NCBI GenBank assembly: GCA_947503895.1
Contig: CANNFT010000010.1
Location: 149,321-213,320 of the forward strand
Reading direction: 5' to 3'
Length of the DNA: 64,000 nucleotides
Source: an uncultured Saccharospirillaceae bacterium
GTDB lineage: Bacteria > Pseudomonadota > Gammaproteobacteria > Pseudomonadales > Oceanobacteraceae
Shown: in pieces, positions 54,801-62,478 of the stretch
Layout of the letters: each line of letters opens with the position of its first letter
Numbering within the stretch: position 1 is the stretch's first letter
Notes under the pieces: generated by a model
Told to the model about the DNA's origin: nothing
Database searches by the model: none
What the model saw: only the letters and a program-made list of their open reading frames with translations
Made by a program: the position numbers and the translations under genes

Positions 54801-57485
54801 GCGGACGATGCGGATAACGATGGCATTCCAAATTATTTAGACAGTGATAGCGATAACGATGGCATCCCAGACTATGTGGAAGGCAATGGTGACATCGACG
54901 GTGACGGGCGTCTAAACAGCCACGACATGGACAGCGATAACGATGGAATTATCGACACGATTGAGTTCGGACCTGCACCGATACTCAGTGGCAATGATAG
55001 TGACGCTGATGGCATTGACGATGCTTATGACGTGGACGCCACTGGCGGTGATGACATTAATGGCAATGGCGTGGATGACGCTTTTGAGGGGGTCGATACT
55101 GACAATGATGGTAGACCTAACTATCTCGATCCAGACAGCGACGGCGATGGCATTCCCGATAAAGTAGAAGAAAGAAGTAATACGCCGCTTACCGGTAATG
55201 ACAGTGATAGCGACGGTATTGACGATGCGCAGGATGTTGATGAAACCGGCGGCGTGGATGCAAACGGTAATGGAGTCGACGATCGGTACGAGCCACGTGA
55301 CAGTGATGGTGATTTAACGCCAGATTACCTTGACCCAGATTCCGATGGAGATGGAACCTCTGACAGCGCTGAAGCCAACACTTCAGGTAACGATTCTGAT
55401 AATGATGGCATTGATGACACGTTTGATGCCGATAGCCCTGGTGCGGTGGACGCCGACGGAGATGGAATAGCCGACGGCGCGGCAAATGACGCTGATGGCG
55501 ATGGCATACCGGACTTCCAAGATCTAGACAGCGACAACGATGGCGTACCCGATGTAGATGAAGGTGGGTTTATTGACGCGGACCGTGACGGAATGGCGGA
55601 TGGAGACGATATCAGTGACTTCCCACCCGACTCCGATTCAGACGGCACACCTGATATGGGGGATTTAGATAGCGACAATGACGGTACACCCGATATAGAA
55701 GGTACGGCCGGTGAGCCATTTGATGAAGATGGTGATGGACGCATCGACGATGAACACAGTGAAGATGTTGATCAAGATGGTATCGCTGATGTGATTGATG
55801 GTGACACAGGGGCTCCAGGCTTTGGTACGGATACCGATGGCGATGGCATCCCCAACGCAGAAGACACCGATGATGACAATGACAACATTTTAGACGTTGA
55901 TGAAATGCTGAACGGAGAGGATGTTGATTTCGACGGTGATGGCATTGTGGATCGACTGGACCTAGACAGCGATAACGACAGCATTCTGGATGAATTTGAG
56001 CAGCAGAATGATGTGGATCGTGATGGCATACCGAATTATCACGACTGTGATAGCGATGGCGACGGTATGAAAGATATTGAGGAGGCAAACTTAACGTCGG
56101 ACATTGTGGATGAAAATGGCGATTGCATGCAAGACGCTATAATAGATAACAACCGCAATGGTCTAATGGATTCTTTAGAGAACACCGTGACGCCGCTGAG
56201 GGAGCGTCCGTTACTGGATACAGACAATGATGGTATCCCAAATTATTTAGATTTTGATAGCGACAATGATGGCATCAATGATTCTGATGAAATGGGGGAT
56301 TTCGATGGAGATGGTGTCATGGATGCCGTTCAGGATGATGGCGGTATACGCACAGCGGTGACCGGAACCGGCGGGTTTGGCTTTGCCGTAATTGGTTGGT
56401 GGCTTGTCCTGTTGCTCACGGGCAAACAGCGTGGGTCACAGTGGCGCTTGAGACTCCTGACAGCCATCGGATTAGCTGCCGTCATGCAATATGGCTCGGC
56501 GGACGAATATGCAGGGTTCAGCTCTTTTATCGCAGATGATGATGTACCGCCTAAGGTTTTTGTCGGAGCCAGCTTTGGGGGCACTTATATTAATCCGCAG
56601 GGTGAATCGAACGGTTGGCGAACGGAAAATAACGAAAGTACAGGTGGGCGCATAGCAGTCGGCATGCGCTTTTTACCTCATTTATTTTCAGAGTTAGCCT
56701 ATGTTAGAGCAGGTAGCGCCTCCCTATCAAACTTAAACCCAAATATTTCAGGCAACCCTAAAATCAAATACGACATTCCTTATTTATCCATCGGTTATTC
56801 ATTTTATCCGCATACCTCTGAGTGGAATTACTGGGCGAAGTCCGGTATTGCGAAAATAATCAATTCCAGCAACGATGATCGAATATCGGTAAAAAAACAA
56901 AGCGCTTTTCAGTTTTTTGGTGGCATTGGTTTAAGCAAACGTTTTTATCGAAACTTCTCCGTTATATTGGCTCATGAGCGATATGACCGTGATGCCAGTT
57001 TTACTGGCATCACCCTCGAGTGGGATTTTTGGCGAATTCAAGATGATTACAAATACCAGCCGTTTTTATTTGAGGCCATCAGTGAGAGCTGCAGAGTTGG
57101 GACAGAGTCAGTCAATGAAATATTCTTCGATAAAGATTCGGCTAGATTAGACTCCGCCGCAAAGAGATTACTAGGTGAAATGAGGGATCACTTGAATAGC
57201 AGCAAGTACATATCATTGGAAATACACGCGCATACAGACGATGTGGGCGACGACGAATTTAATATGGAACTTTCTCGGTCGCGAGCAAAATCAGTGAGAA
57301 AATACTTACTGAATGAGGGTGTTGAAAGACGGAAAATAAAGGCATTCGGATTTGGAGCAACGCAACCCAAAATGGAAAACGAAACTGAAATTGGTCGATC
57401 AATGAATCGACGAGTCACCCTAAGGTTGCAAAACTATCATTGCTTAAGTGAAGCCATGAGCGAAGTTGAGCACGACCCAGAATAA
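51873..57485 (+). CDS. giant exported Ig-like/thrombospondin-3 protein with beta-barrel and OmpA domain (paralogue 2)
   Basis: 1870 aa, preceded by TGAGGAT. Signal peptide 1-29 (SAWS-VIDLD). The N-terminal domain is homologous to that of paralogue 1 ('DLDFSTGS', 'SNGDNISVNLND'). Ig-like modules follow, four of them (334-709) near-identical 94-aa repeats with a Cys pair each. The Asp-rich thrombospondin-3 region spans about 895-1490. 'GTGGFGFAVIGWWLVLLL' plus basic residues resembles a GlyGly-CTERM sorting tail, yet is internal (about 1497-1523). A second signal-peptide-like segment follows ('TAIGLAAVMQYGSA-DE'), then a beta-barrel (about 1563-1722) and an OmpA domain (about 1747-1860, HTDDVGDDEFNMELSRSRA and MNRRV) that should bind peptidoglycan. 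Inferred surface structure tethered to the wall. Confidence 0.87.
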   Translation: MMNISKNRLSGLCAHLFLLILLIPQSAWSVIDLDFSTGSTIAGTGDDGTVALWSNVGTVAGVDIDAVLVVEDNSHTGLAITSNGDNISVNLNDNALGSQTVDVRLEFYENGTYLTTPVPVTLAAGLFIQPGFNCLALNTQLLAADVNVARYTSETGSLLSLAVGGGNLQVDSLLNLGLLDLTASVDIDFQPLAVIPFTLSRLAGLGIGTGCEFIIDGDGDASFATPVEVKLDTTAPTAPTVNFQTTTDSTPTLNGNAEAHSTVTVEVSGATYNLLATGSGTWSVDIGIVASDSGMLTLAPDGTYEVAVSSIDAAGNITGDGTTFELVIDNTDPVVTITTTDHANVSNENNYTVAGACEGTFDVTIDISGATPASTIVACAASAYSVDFDVSGIGDGPNALAISVSQTDGAGNVGSDSLNRNKDTVLPVVTITTTDHANASNENNYTVAGACETGLNVTVAITGATPASTSPMCAGSTYSVNFDVSGIVDGSNALAISVSQTDNAGNVGSDSLNRNKDTVLPVATITTTDHANASNENNYTVAGACEGTFDVTIGIPGATPASTTVACAASAYSVDFDVSGIGDGSNALAISVSQTDGAGNVGTDSLNRNKDTELPVVTITTTDHANVSNENNYTVAGACEGTANVTIGIPGATPASTTVACADSAYSVDFDVSGIGDGSNALAISVSQTDGAGNVGTDSLNRDKDTTPPVLGAIDYGDDNGEYNNAESTSVVVFGTSTEPGSVVTVTFNDGTNSIVVNATVNGSGDWAIAGTDISTLNDGDITVSVLVTDPAGNKDNDSQVLTLAADLPAITIDDLNTISDATPEFSGTTNQPAGFSVSVREGATTLCTATVNGSGQWICESTATLSLGTHTVTASITDAYGNIGSVSHTFNVSADFDNDGIPDVIEGTGDSDGDGIPDYQDSDSDNDGIPDQEENSNHPTLSGSDSDNDGIDDAIDVDNTGGQDANNNGIDDAFEADDADNDGIPNYLDSDSDNDGIPDYVEGNGDIDGDGRLNSHDMDSDNDGIIDTIEFGPAPILSGNDSDADGIDDAYDVDATGGDDINGNGVDDAFEGVDTDNDGRPNYLDPDSDGDGIPDKVEERSNTPLTGNDSDSDGIDDAQDVDETGGVDANGNGVDDRYEPRDSDGDLTPDYLDPDSDGDGTSDSAEANTSGNDSDNDGIDDTFDADSPGAVDADGDGIADGAANDADGDGIPDFQDLDSDNDGVPDVDEGGFIDADRDGMADGDDISDFPPDSDSDGTPDMGDLDSDNDGTPDIEGTAGEPFDEDGDGRIDDEHSEDVDQDGIADVIDGDTGAPGFGTDTDGDGIPNAEDTDDDNDNILDVDEMLNGEDVDFDGDGIVDRLDLDSDNDSILDEFEQQNDVDRDGIPNYHDCDSDGDGMKDIEEANLTSDIVDENGDCMQDAIIDNNRNGLMDSLENTVTPLRERPLLDTDNDGIPNYLDFDSDNDGINDSDEMGDFDGDGVMDAVQDDGGIRTAVTGTGGFGFAVIGWWLVLLLTGKQRGSQWRLRLLTAIGLAAVMQYGSADEYAGFSSFIADDDVPPKVFVGASFGGTYINPQGESNGWRTENNESTGGRIAVGMRFLPHLFSELAYVRAGSASLSNLNPNISGNPKIKYDIPYLSIGYSFYPHTSEWNYWAKSGIAKIINSSNDDRISVKKQSAFQFFGGIGLSKRFYRNFSVILAHERYDRDASFTGITLEWDFWRIQDDYKYQPFLFEAISESCRVGTESVNEIFFDKDSARLDSAAKRLLGEMRDHLNSSKYISLEIHAHTDDVGDDEFNMELSRSRAKSVRKYLLNEGVERRKIKAFGFGATQPKMENETEIGRSMNRRVTLRLQNYHCLSEAMSEVEHDPE
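52872..53999 (+). repeat. four tandem 282-bp coding repeats
   Basis: Exact 282-bp period: ATTACAACCACCGATCA recurs at 52881, 53163, 53445 and 53727. Each unit encodes 94 residues ending in a QTDxAGNVG motif. Copies 1, 3 and 4 are almost identical; copy 2 has identical ends but a diverged middle, which suggests gene conversion. The pattern makes the region prone to unit gain and loss. Confidence 0.95.
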
Positions 57486-57547
57486 CCATCGAATCATGCT
57501 CTGAACGAGCTACCTCCCAGTTTGAACAACAAAGCTTTGGGAGCGCA

Positions 57548-58459
57548 TCATGCCAGCGTCAACTCCATTGTTAACCTGTGTGATTGTCCACTGTCGATCG
57601 TGACGTAATCATCCAAAACATTCGCTGTCTCGACACAAAACATTTCTTGGTATCGGTTGATGCCAAACTGACTTAGCCGTTTAGACTTTTCTATCCAAGG
57701 GTTCCAAACCACAGCGCTTTGGCTATTACTCAGCAGTTTAAGAGTTTGTGTCGGTGTACGGATGAAAAAGGGGCCGCCAGAACGATATATTCGGTCCACT
57801 TCTTGGTTAAACGATATTGCGTTTGTTTGTTGTTTGGGTTGCCAATTGTCCAGAGCATCAACATAGCTGCAATGGTGGTTTATGAATATTTGCGTTTGCT
57901 CAATATCGGGGGTGGGTAGGTAAGTATGCAGTGCTTGTGAAATACTGAATGGTTGATGACCGCGATTCTCAGTGGTTAGATCAATCGATAGAGAGCGGCC
58001 TAAAGTGAAAGTGGCGGAGACTTCAGCATCAAACGGCCATGATTGAATATCACGAAGGCGAAAGGAGAGGGTCACACCGTGACAGCTTTCCGTCAACTCT
58101 GCCAATGCCCATTCTTTTTCCCTTGCAAAACCGTGGCTAGCAGCTGAATGAATCGAAGCTTGGACGGCATTTGGGTTTTTCTCGGGCACACCAAACCAAG
58201 GCCAGCAAATGGGTATACCGCCCCGTACGGCCTCACCTTTCAAAAACTGCGCCTCGGGGCTAAGCCAAATCCAATCACTTTTGTTTTGTGGTGTAAATTG
58301 TATCAGTTGTGCCCCTTGCAGCAGGATTTCGGCAGTAAAAAGAGGGTGCTTTACTTGAATAGCATCCAACTCTTGACGTTTTATAAGCTGACAAAAAGCG
58401 GACTGCTGTAACATTGGTGAGTTTTGGTTTTCTTGCTTTTTGGCTGATTCCAAGGGCAT
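57548..58459 (-). CDS. yeaD: D-hexose-6-phosphate mutarotase (YeaD family)
   Basis: 303-aa aldose-1-epimerase-fold enzyme that interconverts the alpha and beta anomers of glucose 6-phosphate or similar sugars. Markers are 'QGAQLIQFTPQNKSDWIWLS', 'AVRGGIPICWPWFG' (substrate Arg and Trp), 'HGFAREKEW' (catalytic His), 'ALHTYL' and the Glu in 'EMFCVETANV'. I prefer the ATG at 58459 with CAGGAACGG upstream. The open frame also runs from an ATG at 58501, which would place the start against the promoter of the divergent gene. Confidence 0.9.
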   Translation of the reverse strand: MPLESAKKQENQNSPMLQQSAFCQLIKRQELDAIQVKHPLFTAEILLQGAQLIQFTPQNKSDWIWLSPEAQFLKGEAVRGGIPICWPWFGVPEKNPNAVQASIHSAASHGFAREKEWALAELTESCHGVTLSFRLRDIQSWPFDAEVSATFTLGRSLSIDLTTENRGHQPFSISQALHTYLPTPDIEQTQIFINHHCSYVDALDNWQPKQQTNAISFNQEVDRIYRSGGPFFIRTPTQTLKLLSNSQSAVVWNPWIEKSKRLSQFGINRYQEMFCVETANVLDDYVTIDSGQSHRLTMELTLA

Positions 58460-58503
58460 GGGCCGTTCCTGATCCTGACTAATAAATGATAACAATGGCA
58501 TGC

Positions 58504-58531
58504 TTGCAGGTAGCGTATTCTTATGTATACT
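58504..58531 (+). promoter_or_regulatory. sigma-70 promoter of the small basic protein gene
   Basis: TTGCAG (58504-58509), 16 bases, TATACT (58526-58531), about 67 bases before the ATG at 58599. Confidence 0.65.
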
Positions 58532-58598
58532 CGCGAGCTTGTGGGCTGCTATACCGATTCAGGCCTGCATTCAAAGTACGATAGAACGAGTATAAAAC

Positions 58599-58817
58599 AT
58601 GGCTAAAGCTGCTAAACGTAAAAAACTGGCAAAAGCGGTGCCAGTTGTTGCTGTTAAAAAACGCAATCCGCTGGCACTGAACCCTATTATGTTAAAAGGT
58701 GGGGCTCATATCGAAACCCATAAATCCAAACGCAAAAAAGCGAAGATGGATGTGAAAAAAGCGCTGTCGAGATTTACCTCCGATGGCGCTTTTTTTATGC
58801 GTTTCGCTTATCGCTAA
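58599..58817 (+). CDS. small Lys-rich protein with terminator inside the gene; ArfA-like control suspected
   Basis: 72 aa, strongly basic in residues 1-55 (MAKAAKRKKLAKA, KSKRKKAKMDVKK), followed by an aromatic tail (GAFFMRFAYR). It has its own promoter. An intrinsic terminator (58755-58796) spans codons 53-66 and ends 18 bases before the stop codon, so normal transcripts would lack a stop. E. coli arfA (also 72 aa) has the same design: Lys-rich core, in-gene terminator whose T run encodes Phe-Phe, hydrophobic tail removed in the active form. The core 'NPLALNPIMLKGGAHIETHK' does not match the ArfA 'DPLFR..KKGKGSY' signature, so a direct family call is not justified. Confidence 0.7.
   Translation: MAKAAKRKKLAKAVPVVAVKKRNPLALNPIMLKGGAHIETHKSKRKKAKMDVKKALSRFTSDGAFFMRFAYR
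58755..58796 (+). terminator. intrinsic terminator within the end of the small basic protein gene
   Basis: AAAAAAGCGC pairs with GCGCTTTTTT, with an inner TCG/CGA pairing around a loop, ending in seven T. The TAA stop of the surrounding ORF is at 58815-58817, downstream of the T run. Confidence 0.88.
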
Positions 58818-58880
58818 TATGTTGAATTTTGACTCAATTTTATTGCTTACCTGTACTTGTCTCGCCTCTTAAATCGTCGT

Positions 58881-59402
58881 TTATAAATCTAACAACATAT
58901 AAATATCACACCCACAGTGCACAGCCCCTTCTAAAGCCTGGTTCAACCTTTTAAATCCGTAAGACTCGTAGAGTGCGATTGCTGCTGTCATATTGGACTT
59001 CGTATCCAAGTAACATTGCTGAAACCCTTGCGCTCGCGCAAAAGCGATACTCTCGTCTAAAAGTTGTCGACCAATACCGTACCCTCGACCTTCTGGCAGT
59101 AAGAAAAGTTTGCGTAGTTCGCAAATATCTTGCTTATCGTTGAACGGCGCAATGCCGCACCCCCCCACCACTTGATCATTTAAAAGTGCAACGAGGTACT
59201 GACCGCGTAAAGCCAATTGATAATGCTGACTCATGCCTTTTACTTCTGGGTCGGACGGGCCGAATCCCTCACCAACGGCGCCGAATTCAGCGCCCACAGT
59301 TTCGATGATGTGGCAGATTGCCTGATCAAACTCGGGTTGTGCAACGACCAATTGTATATTGACAGGAGATCGATCAGCGTTGCTATGAAGACTATCTTGC
59401 AT
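58881..59402 (-). CDS. GNAT-family N-acetyltransferase
   Basis: 173-aa acetyl-CoA-dependent N-acetyltransferase. The GNAT core is complete: strand 'YLVALLNDQVVGGCGIAPF', 'CELRKLFLLPEGRGYGIGRQLL' (motif A with R-x-x-G-x-G/A for pyrophosphate binding) and 'CYLDTKSNMTAAIALYESYGF' (motif B). AAGGAA precedes the ATG. Small-molecule or protein substrate unknown. It lies 35 bases after the murein peptidase gene on the same strand and may be co-transcribed with it. Confidence 0.85.
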   Translation of the reverse strand: MQDSLHSNADRSPVNIQLVVAQPEFDQAICHIIETVGAEFGAVGEGFGPSDPEVKGMSQHYQLALRGQYLVALLNDQVVGGCGIAPFNDKQDICELRKLFLLPEGRGYGIGRQLLDESIAFARAQGFQQCYLDTKSNMTAAIALYESYGFKRLNQALEGAVHCGCDIYMLLDL

Positions 59403-59437
59403 TGTGAGCTATTCCTTTAACATGTGAGGTAATGAGG

Positions 59438-60136
59438 TTACTGGCAGGGTACATCAAAGTCCACATGGTAGTGTTCATCATGACGGACCCATGAACGTTT
59501 TTTGGCAAATTTGATATGGGCTGAGAGGTAGGGGCCATGTGAAGTTTTCATGAGAAATGGTTGTAACACCGGGTCGAATAGAACACGTCGAATGTTTCGT
59601 TTTTGTTTTAATGATGCTTTATGCAAAGCCACCAAGTGCGCACCCATGGCGTCAAAGTCAATTCGGTAGTCCTCGAAACGGCCATTCAAATCAAACTCAA
59701 TTTTATAGCCAAGCTTGTTAAACATATGGGTGGGTAGGTGAACCGACTCGCCTTTTTGGTTGACAACGGGTGTCATGAAATCTACGGATAATCCATTTTG
59801 ATGGGTTTTATGTGGCTTAAAGATCCCACCGTTTTTAAGGCCCGTTTCAGCATATTTAAACACTTTGGTGGGCTCTGTGATTTTGAGTGTTTCGTATGCC
59901 CCCAAGATAATTTGGGCAACGTCTGAATGCACAAACGTTCGACCAAATATTTTTCCGACCCAGTGATAAGAAACGAAGTTATCACCGGCTGTTGGGAGCG
60001 ATACACCGTTTTCTAGGCGACCGTTATGGGTTGAACCGTAGCAAATACTTTTATCGGAGGTGTGAGTCTGTTGAGTTTCCGCCCAAACTGGCAAGCAGAA
60101 AAAAACACTGATGATGAGTATGTTTTCAAACTTCAT
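59438..60136 (-). CDS. mepA: penicillin-insensitive murein endopeptidase (MepA-like, LAS zinc peptidase)
   Basis: 232-aa periplasmic enzyme cleaving the D-Ala-meso-DAP cross-bridge of peptidoglycan. The signal peptide is MKFENILIISVFFCLPVWA-ET from the ATG at 60136; a TTG five codons earlier is the alternative. The LAS-fold zinc ligands are visible: HQNGLSVD (H-x6-D) and the H-x-H in HDEHYHVDF. Four Cys are present, in the N-terminal half and at the end. Length is a little shorter than E. coli MepA (274 aa). It sits between tatD and the GNAT gene on the same strand. Confidence 0.85.
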   Translation of the reverse strand: MKFENILIISVFFCLPVWAETQQTHTSDKSICYGSTHNGRLENGVSLPTAGDNFVSYHWVGKIFGRTFVHSDVAQIILGAYETLKITEPTKVFKYAETGLKNGGIFKPHKTHQNGLSVDFMTPVVNQKGESVHLPTHMFNKLGYKIEFDLNGRFEDYRIDFDAMGAHLVALHKASLKQKRNIRRVLFDPVLQPFLMKTSHGPYLSAHIKFAKKRSWVRHDEHYHVDFDVPCQ

Positions 60137-60160
60137 GCCCAAAATTCTCAAAAATTAAAA

Positions 60161-60967
60161 TTAGCTAAAGAATAATCGCATACTGTTTTTGTAGGCTATG
60201 GGTAAGAAGTCATCGACTAGAACGCCTTTTACCTCCGCTACCTTTTCAGCAACAAACGGCAAGTAAAAGGGTGCATTCTCTTTGCCGCGATACGGTACTG
60301 GCGTTAGGTACGGGGCATCCGTTTCAAGAATGATGTTTTCCAATGGGGTCATGCGAATAATGTCTCGAACATTTTCAGCGGTGTTAAACGTACAAATACC
60401 GTTGAAACCCAAACAAAAGCCCTGATCAATGGCGTACTGAGCGAGTTCTGGGCCGGAAGTGAAGCTGTGAATGACGCCTCGCTTTAGCAAGGTATTTTCA
60501 AAATTGGATAAAATCGCCATCGTGTCTTCATCTGCCTCTCTGCTGTGGATTACCACCGGGAGATTTAAGTCGCTGGCAATTTGCAATTGGGTTTCAAATA
60601 CAGTTTGCTGCACCTTTCGATCGGCATGATCGTAGTAGTAATCCAGTCCGATTTCGCCCACTGCCATGACTCGCTCATTGACTGCTTGCTCTCGAATTTG
60701 CGCTTCTGTGTCAGAAGTGAATTTTTCGGCATCATGCGGATGCACGCCTTGTGTTCCCCAAATCATCTCATGTGCTTGGGTAAGATCTATTATTGTGTCT
60801 AGGTTGTCTGGCGACACACTGATAGTAATAATACGTTCAATCCCCACCGCTTTTGACTGTTCGACAATCGCCTCTAGGCTATGTTCTTTCAGGTAATCAA
60901 GGTGGCAGTGCGTTTCAATAATCGGGTGGTTGAATATAGGTGTTTCTCTTTTATTGCGCTTGCTCAT
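60161..60967 (-). CDS. TatD-family metal-dependent hydrolase/DNase
   Basis: 268-aa TIM-barrel hydrolase. Metal ligands are H-x-H in 'ETHCHLDYL', Glu in 'VGEIGLDYYYD', His in 'VIHSREADED', His in 'VIHSFTSG' and Asp in 'LETDAPYLTPVPYRG'. Homologues include TatD, YcfH and YjjV; E. coli TatD is a 3'-5' exonuclease. The length fits the family when begun at the ATG at 60967; an open frame to 61060 adds 31 non-conserved codons. Which of the three subgroups it belongs to is not clear. It ends 24 bases before the mepA start and is probably its operon partner. Confidence 0.92.
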   Translation of the reverse strand: MSKRNKRETPIFNHPIIETHCHLDYLKEHSLEAIVEQSKAVGIERIITISVSPDNLDTIIDLTQAHEMIWGTQGVHPHDAEKFTSDTEAQIREQAVNERVMAVGEIGLDYYYDHADRKVQQTVFETQLQIASDLNLPVVIHSREADEDTMAILSNFENTLLKRGVIHSFTSGPELAQYAIDQGFCLGFNGICTFNTAENVRDIIRMTPLENIILETDAPYLTPVPYRGKENAPFYLPFVAEKVAEVKGVLVDDFLPIAYKNSMRLFFS

Positions 60968-61166
60968 GGTGACGCCATTGTCTATCAATCGAATGTATGG
61001 CCAGCATTTTACATGATTAGAGCCGTAATAGTGACTTCTGCACCCGTGCCGATACGACACTCCGTAGGAATAATCCTCAGGAGTGAGGTGAACCCCATTG
61101 GACTGTGCGGTTATACTGTCTTTTTATCATTGGCTCATTACGAGCGCGTTAACAGGTAGTAAGCAG

Positions 61167-61808
61167 ATGGATATAGCGGAAATTCGTCGTCAATACAGTG
61201 CACTGTCCCTTGATAGAACAGACTTACAAGATAACCCCATTGATCAATTTAACATATGGATTGAACAAGCACTTGAGTCGAAGCTGTTCACTGATCCTAC
61301 AGCCATGTCTGTGGCAACGGTCGATGAGCATGGAATGCCGAGTCAACGCATCGTTTTATTGAAACATTTTGATCAAAATGGGTTTGTGTTTTACACGAAT
61401 TTAGAAAGTCAAAAAGCCAAGCAGATTCGTCATAACCCTAAAGTGTGTCTGCATTTTGGTTGGGTGGCTTTGGAAAGGCAAATCATCATAAGAGGTGAGG
61501 CAGAAAAGCTATCGGTTGCCGAAGCTACTAAGTACTTTCTATCCCGTCCGCATGAAAGCCAACTTGCGGCTTGGGCCAGTCATCAGAGCCAAACCATTGG
61601 AACGAGAAAACTATTGGAGCAGGCCTATCAACAGATGAAGAACAAGTTTGCGAAAGGCGAAGTTCCATTGCCAGGTTTTTGGGGTGGTTATCGAGTAAAG
61701 CCCATTTCAATTGAATTCTGGCAGGGGAGAGAAAATAGGTTGCATGATCGATTTTTGTATCAGATATCAGAACACAATGAGTGGGAAATTAATCGATTGC
61801 AACCTTAA
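61167..61808 (+). CDS. pdxH: pyridoxamine/pyridoxine 5'-phosphate oxidase
   Basis: 213-aa FMN-dependent enzyme of the pyridoxal 5'-phosphate salvage pathway, the cofactor needed by CysK, CysM and the class V aminotransferase encoded here. It shows 'NPIDQFNIWIEQA', 'GMPSQRIVLLKHFDQNGFVFYTN' in part, 'FLSRPHESQLAAWAS' and the C-terminal 'GFWGGYRVKPISIEFWQG' with 'RLHDRF'. The start is the ATG at 61167 (AGG at a good distance), matching E. coli PdxH in length; the longer open frame from 61098 is not used. Confidence 0.95.
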   Translation: MDIAEIRRQYSALSLDRTDLQDNPIDQFNIWIEQALESKLFTDPTAMSVATVDEHGMPSQRIVLLKHFDQNGFVFYTNLESQKAKQIRHNPKVCLHFGWVALERQIIIRGEAEKLSVAEATKYFLSRPHESQLAAWASHQSQTIGTRKLLEQAYQQMKNKFAKGEVPLPGFWGGYRVKPISIEFWQGRENRLHDRFLYQISEHNEWEINRLQP

Positions 61809-61860
61809 GGGCATCGTTGCCAGCTAATCTTTTGTTAAATAGGAGGTGAGGCTTGAATGA

Positions 61861-62292
61861 CTATGGGTTACGAAGAGATACCCAGTGTCCGGTGCAAGCC
61901 TTCCCCTTCATGCTGACACTCCAAGTTCCTTGCGCTTCTTTTTCTGTCATGCGGCCTTCTATGTAATGCCCGCCATCAAGCTTGATGTGGAAATACCCAC
62001 CTTGAAGCGTATTCGTATGCCCTTGCGCACATGTTTTCAGAAAACAATGAAAAGCAATTTCGACTTCACTAGTGCCATCATTTGGGTTAGTGGGTTTAAG
62101 TAAGGAGATGGTGACTTCACCTGTATCAGGGCAGGGGCCTGTAGAAGTATAAAATCCACCTTGGTAATCGGATCGCGTGTAACCGTAATCACACCCCTGT
62201 ACGAAAAAGAAACAAAGCAGCGCTAACACCCAGCGATAGCTGTGCAGATTACCTCGGGTTTGAGTCAAAGGGGTAAAATGTGCCCAATTCAT
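61861..62292 (-). CDS. small lipoprotein, unknown
   Basis: 143 aa. GAGG precedes the ATG. A somewhat long N-terminus (about 17 residues) leads to a hydrophobic core and lipobox FVQGC (Cys34), with Asp at +2, which would favour retention in the inner membrane. The mature part is rich in Gly and Thr, with Cys residues that could form disulfides (GPCPD, FHCFLKTCAQG, KACTG) and beta-strands; no domain is recognised. It converges on pdxH. Confidence 0.65.
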   Translation of the reverse strand: MNWAHFTPLTQTRGNLHSYRWVLALLCFFFVQGCDYGYTRSDYQGGFYTSTGPCPDTGEVTISLLKPTNPNDGTSEVEIAFHCFLKTCAQGHTNTLQGGYFHIKLDGGHYIEGRMTEKEAQGTWSVSMKGKACTGHWVSLRNP

Positions 62293-62478
62293 AAACTACC
62301 TCAGCCTATCAGCATTGGGTCAGAGAGGATGAATAGTGTTCTAGAGAGTATGGCAGAATCACAACGCTCGGGACGGCATGCACACTACATTGGCGGCATG
62401 TGGCTGAATGCAAATAACTTGAATTCAGCCAGCGGATAGATCTTGCCCTCGCAAATGCGTGTTCGGTAGGAAGCTAGG

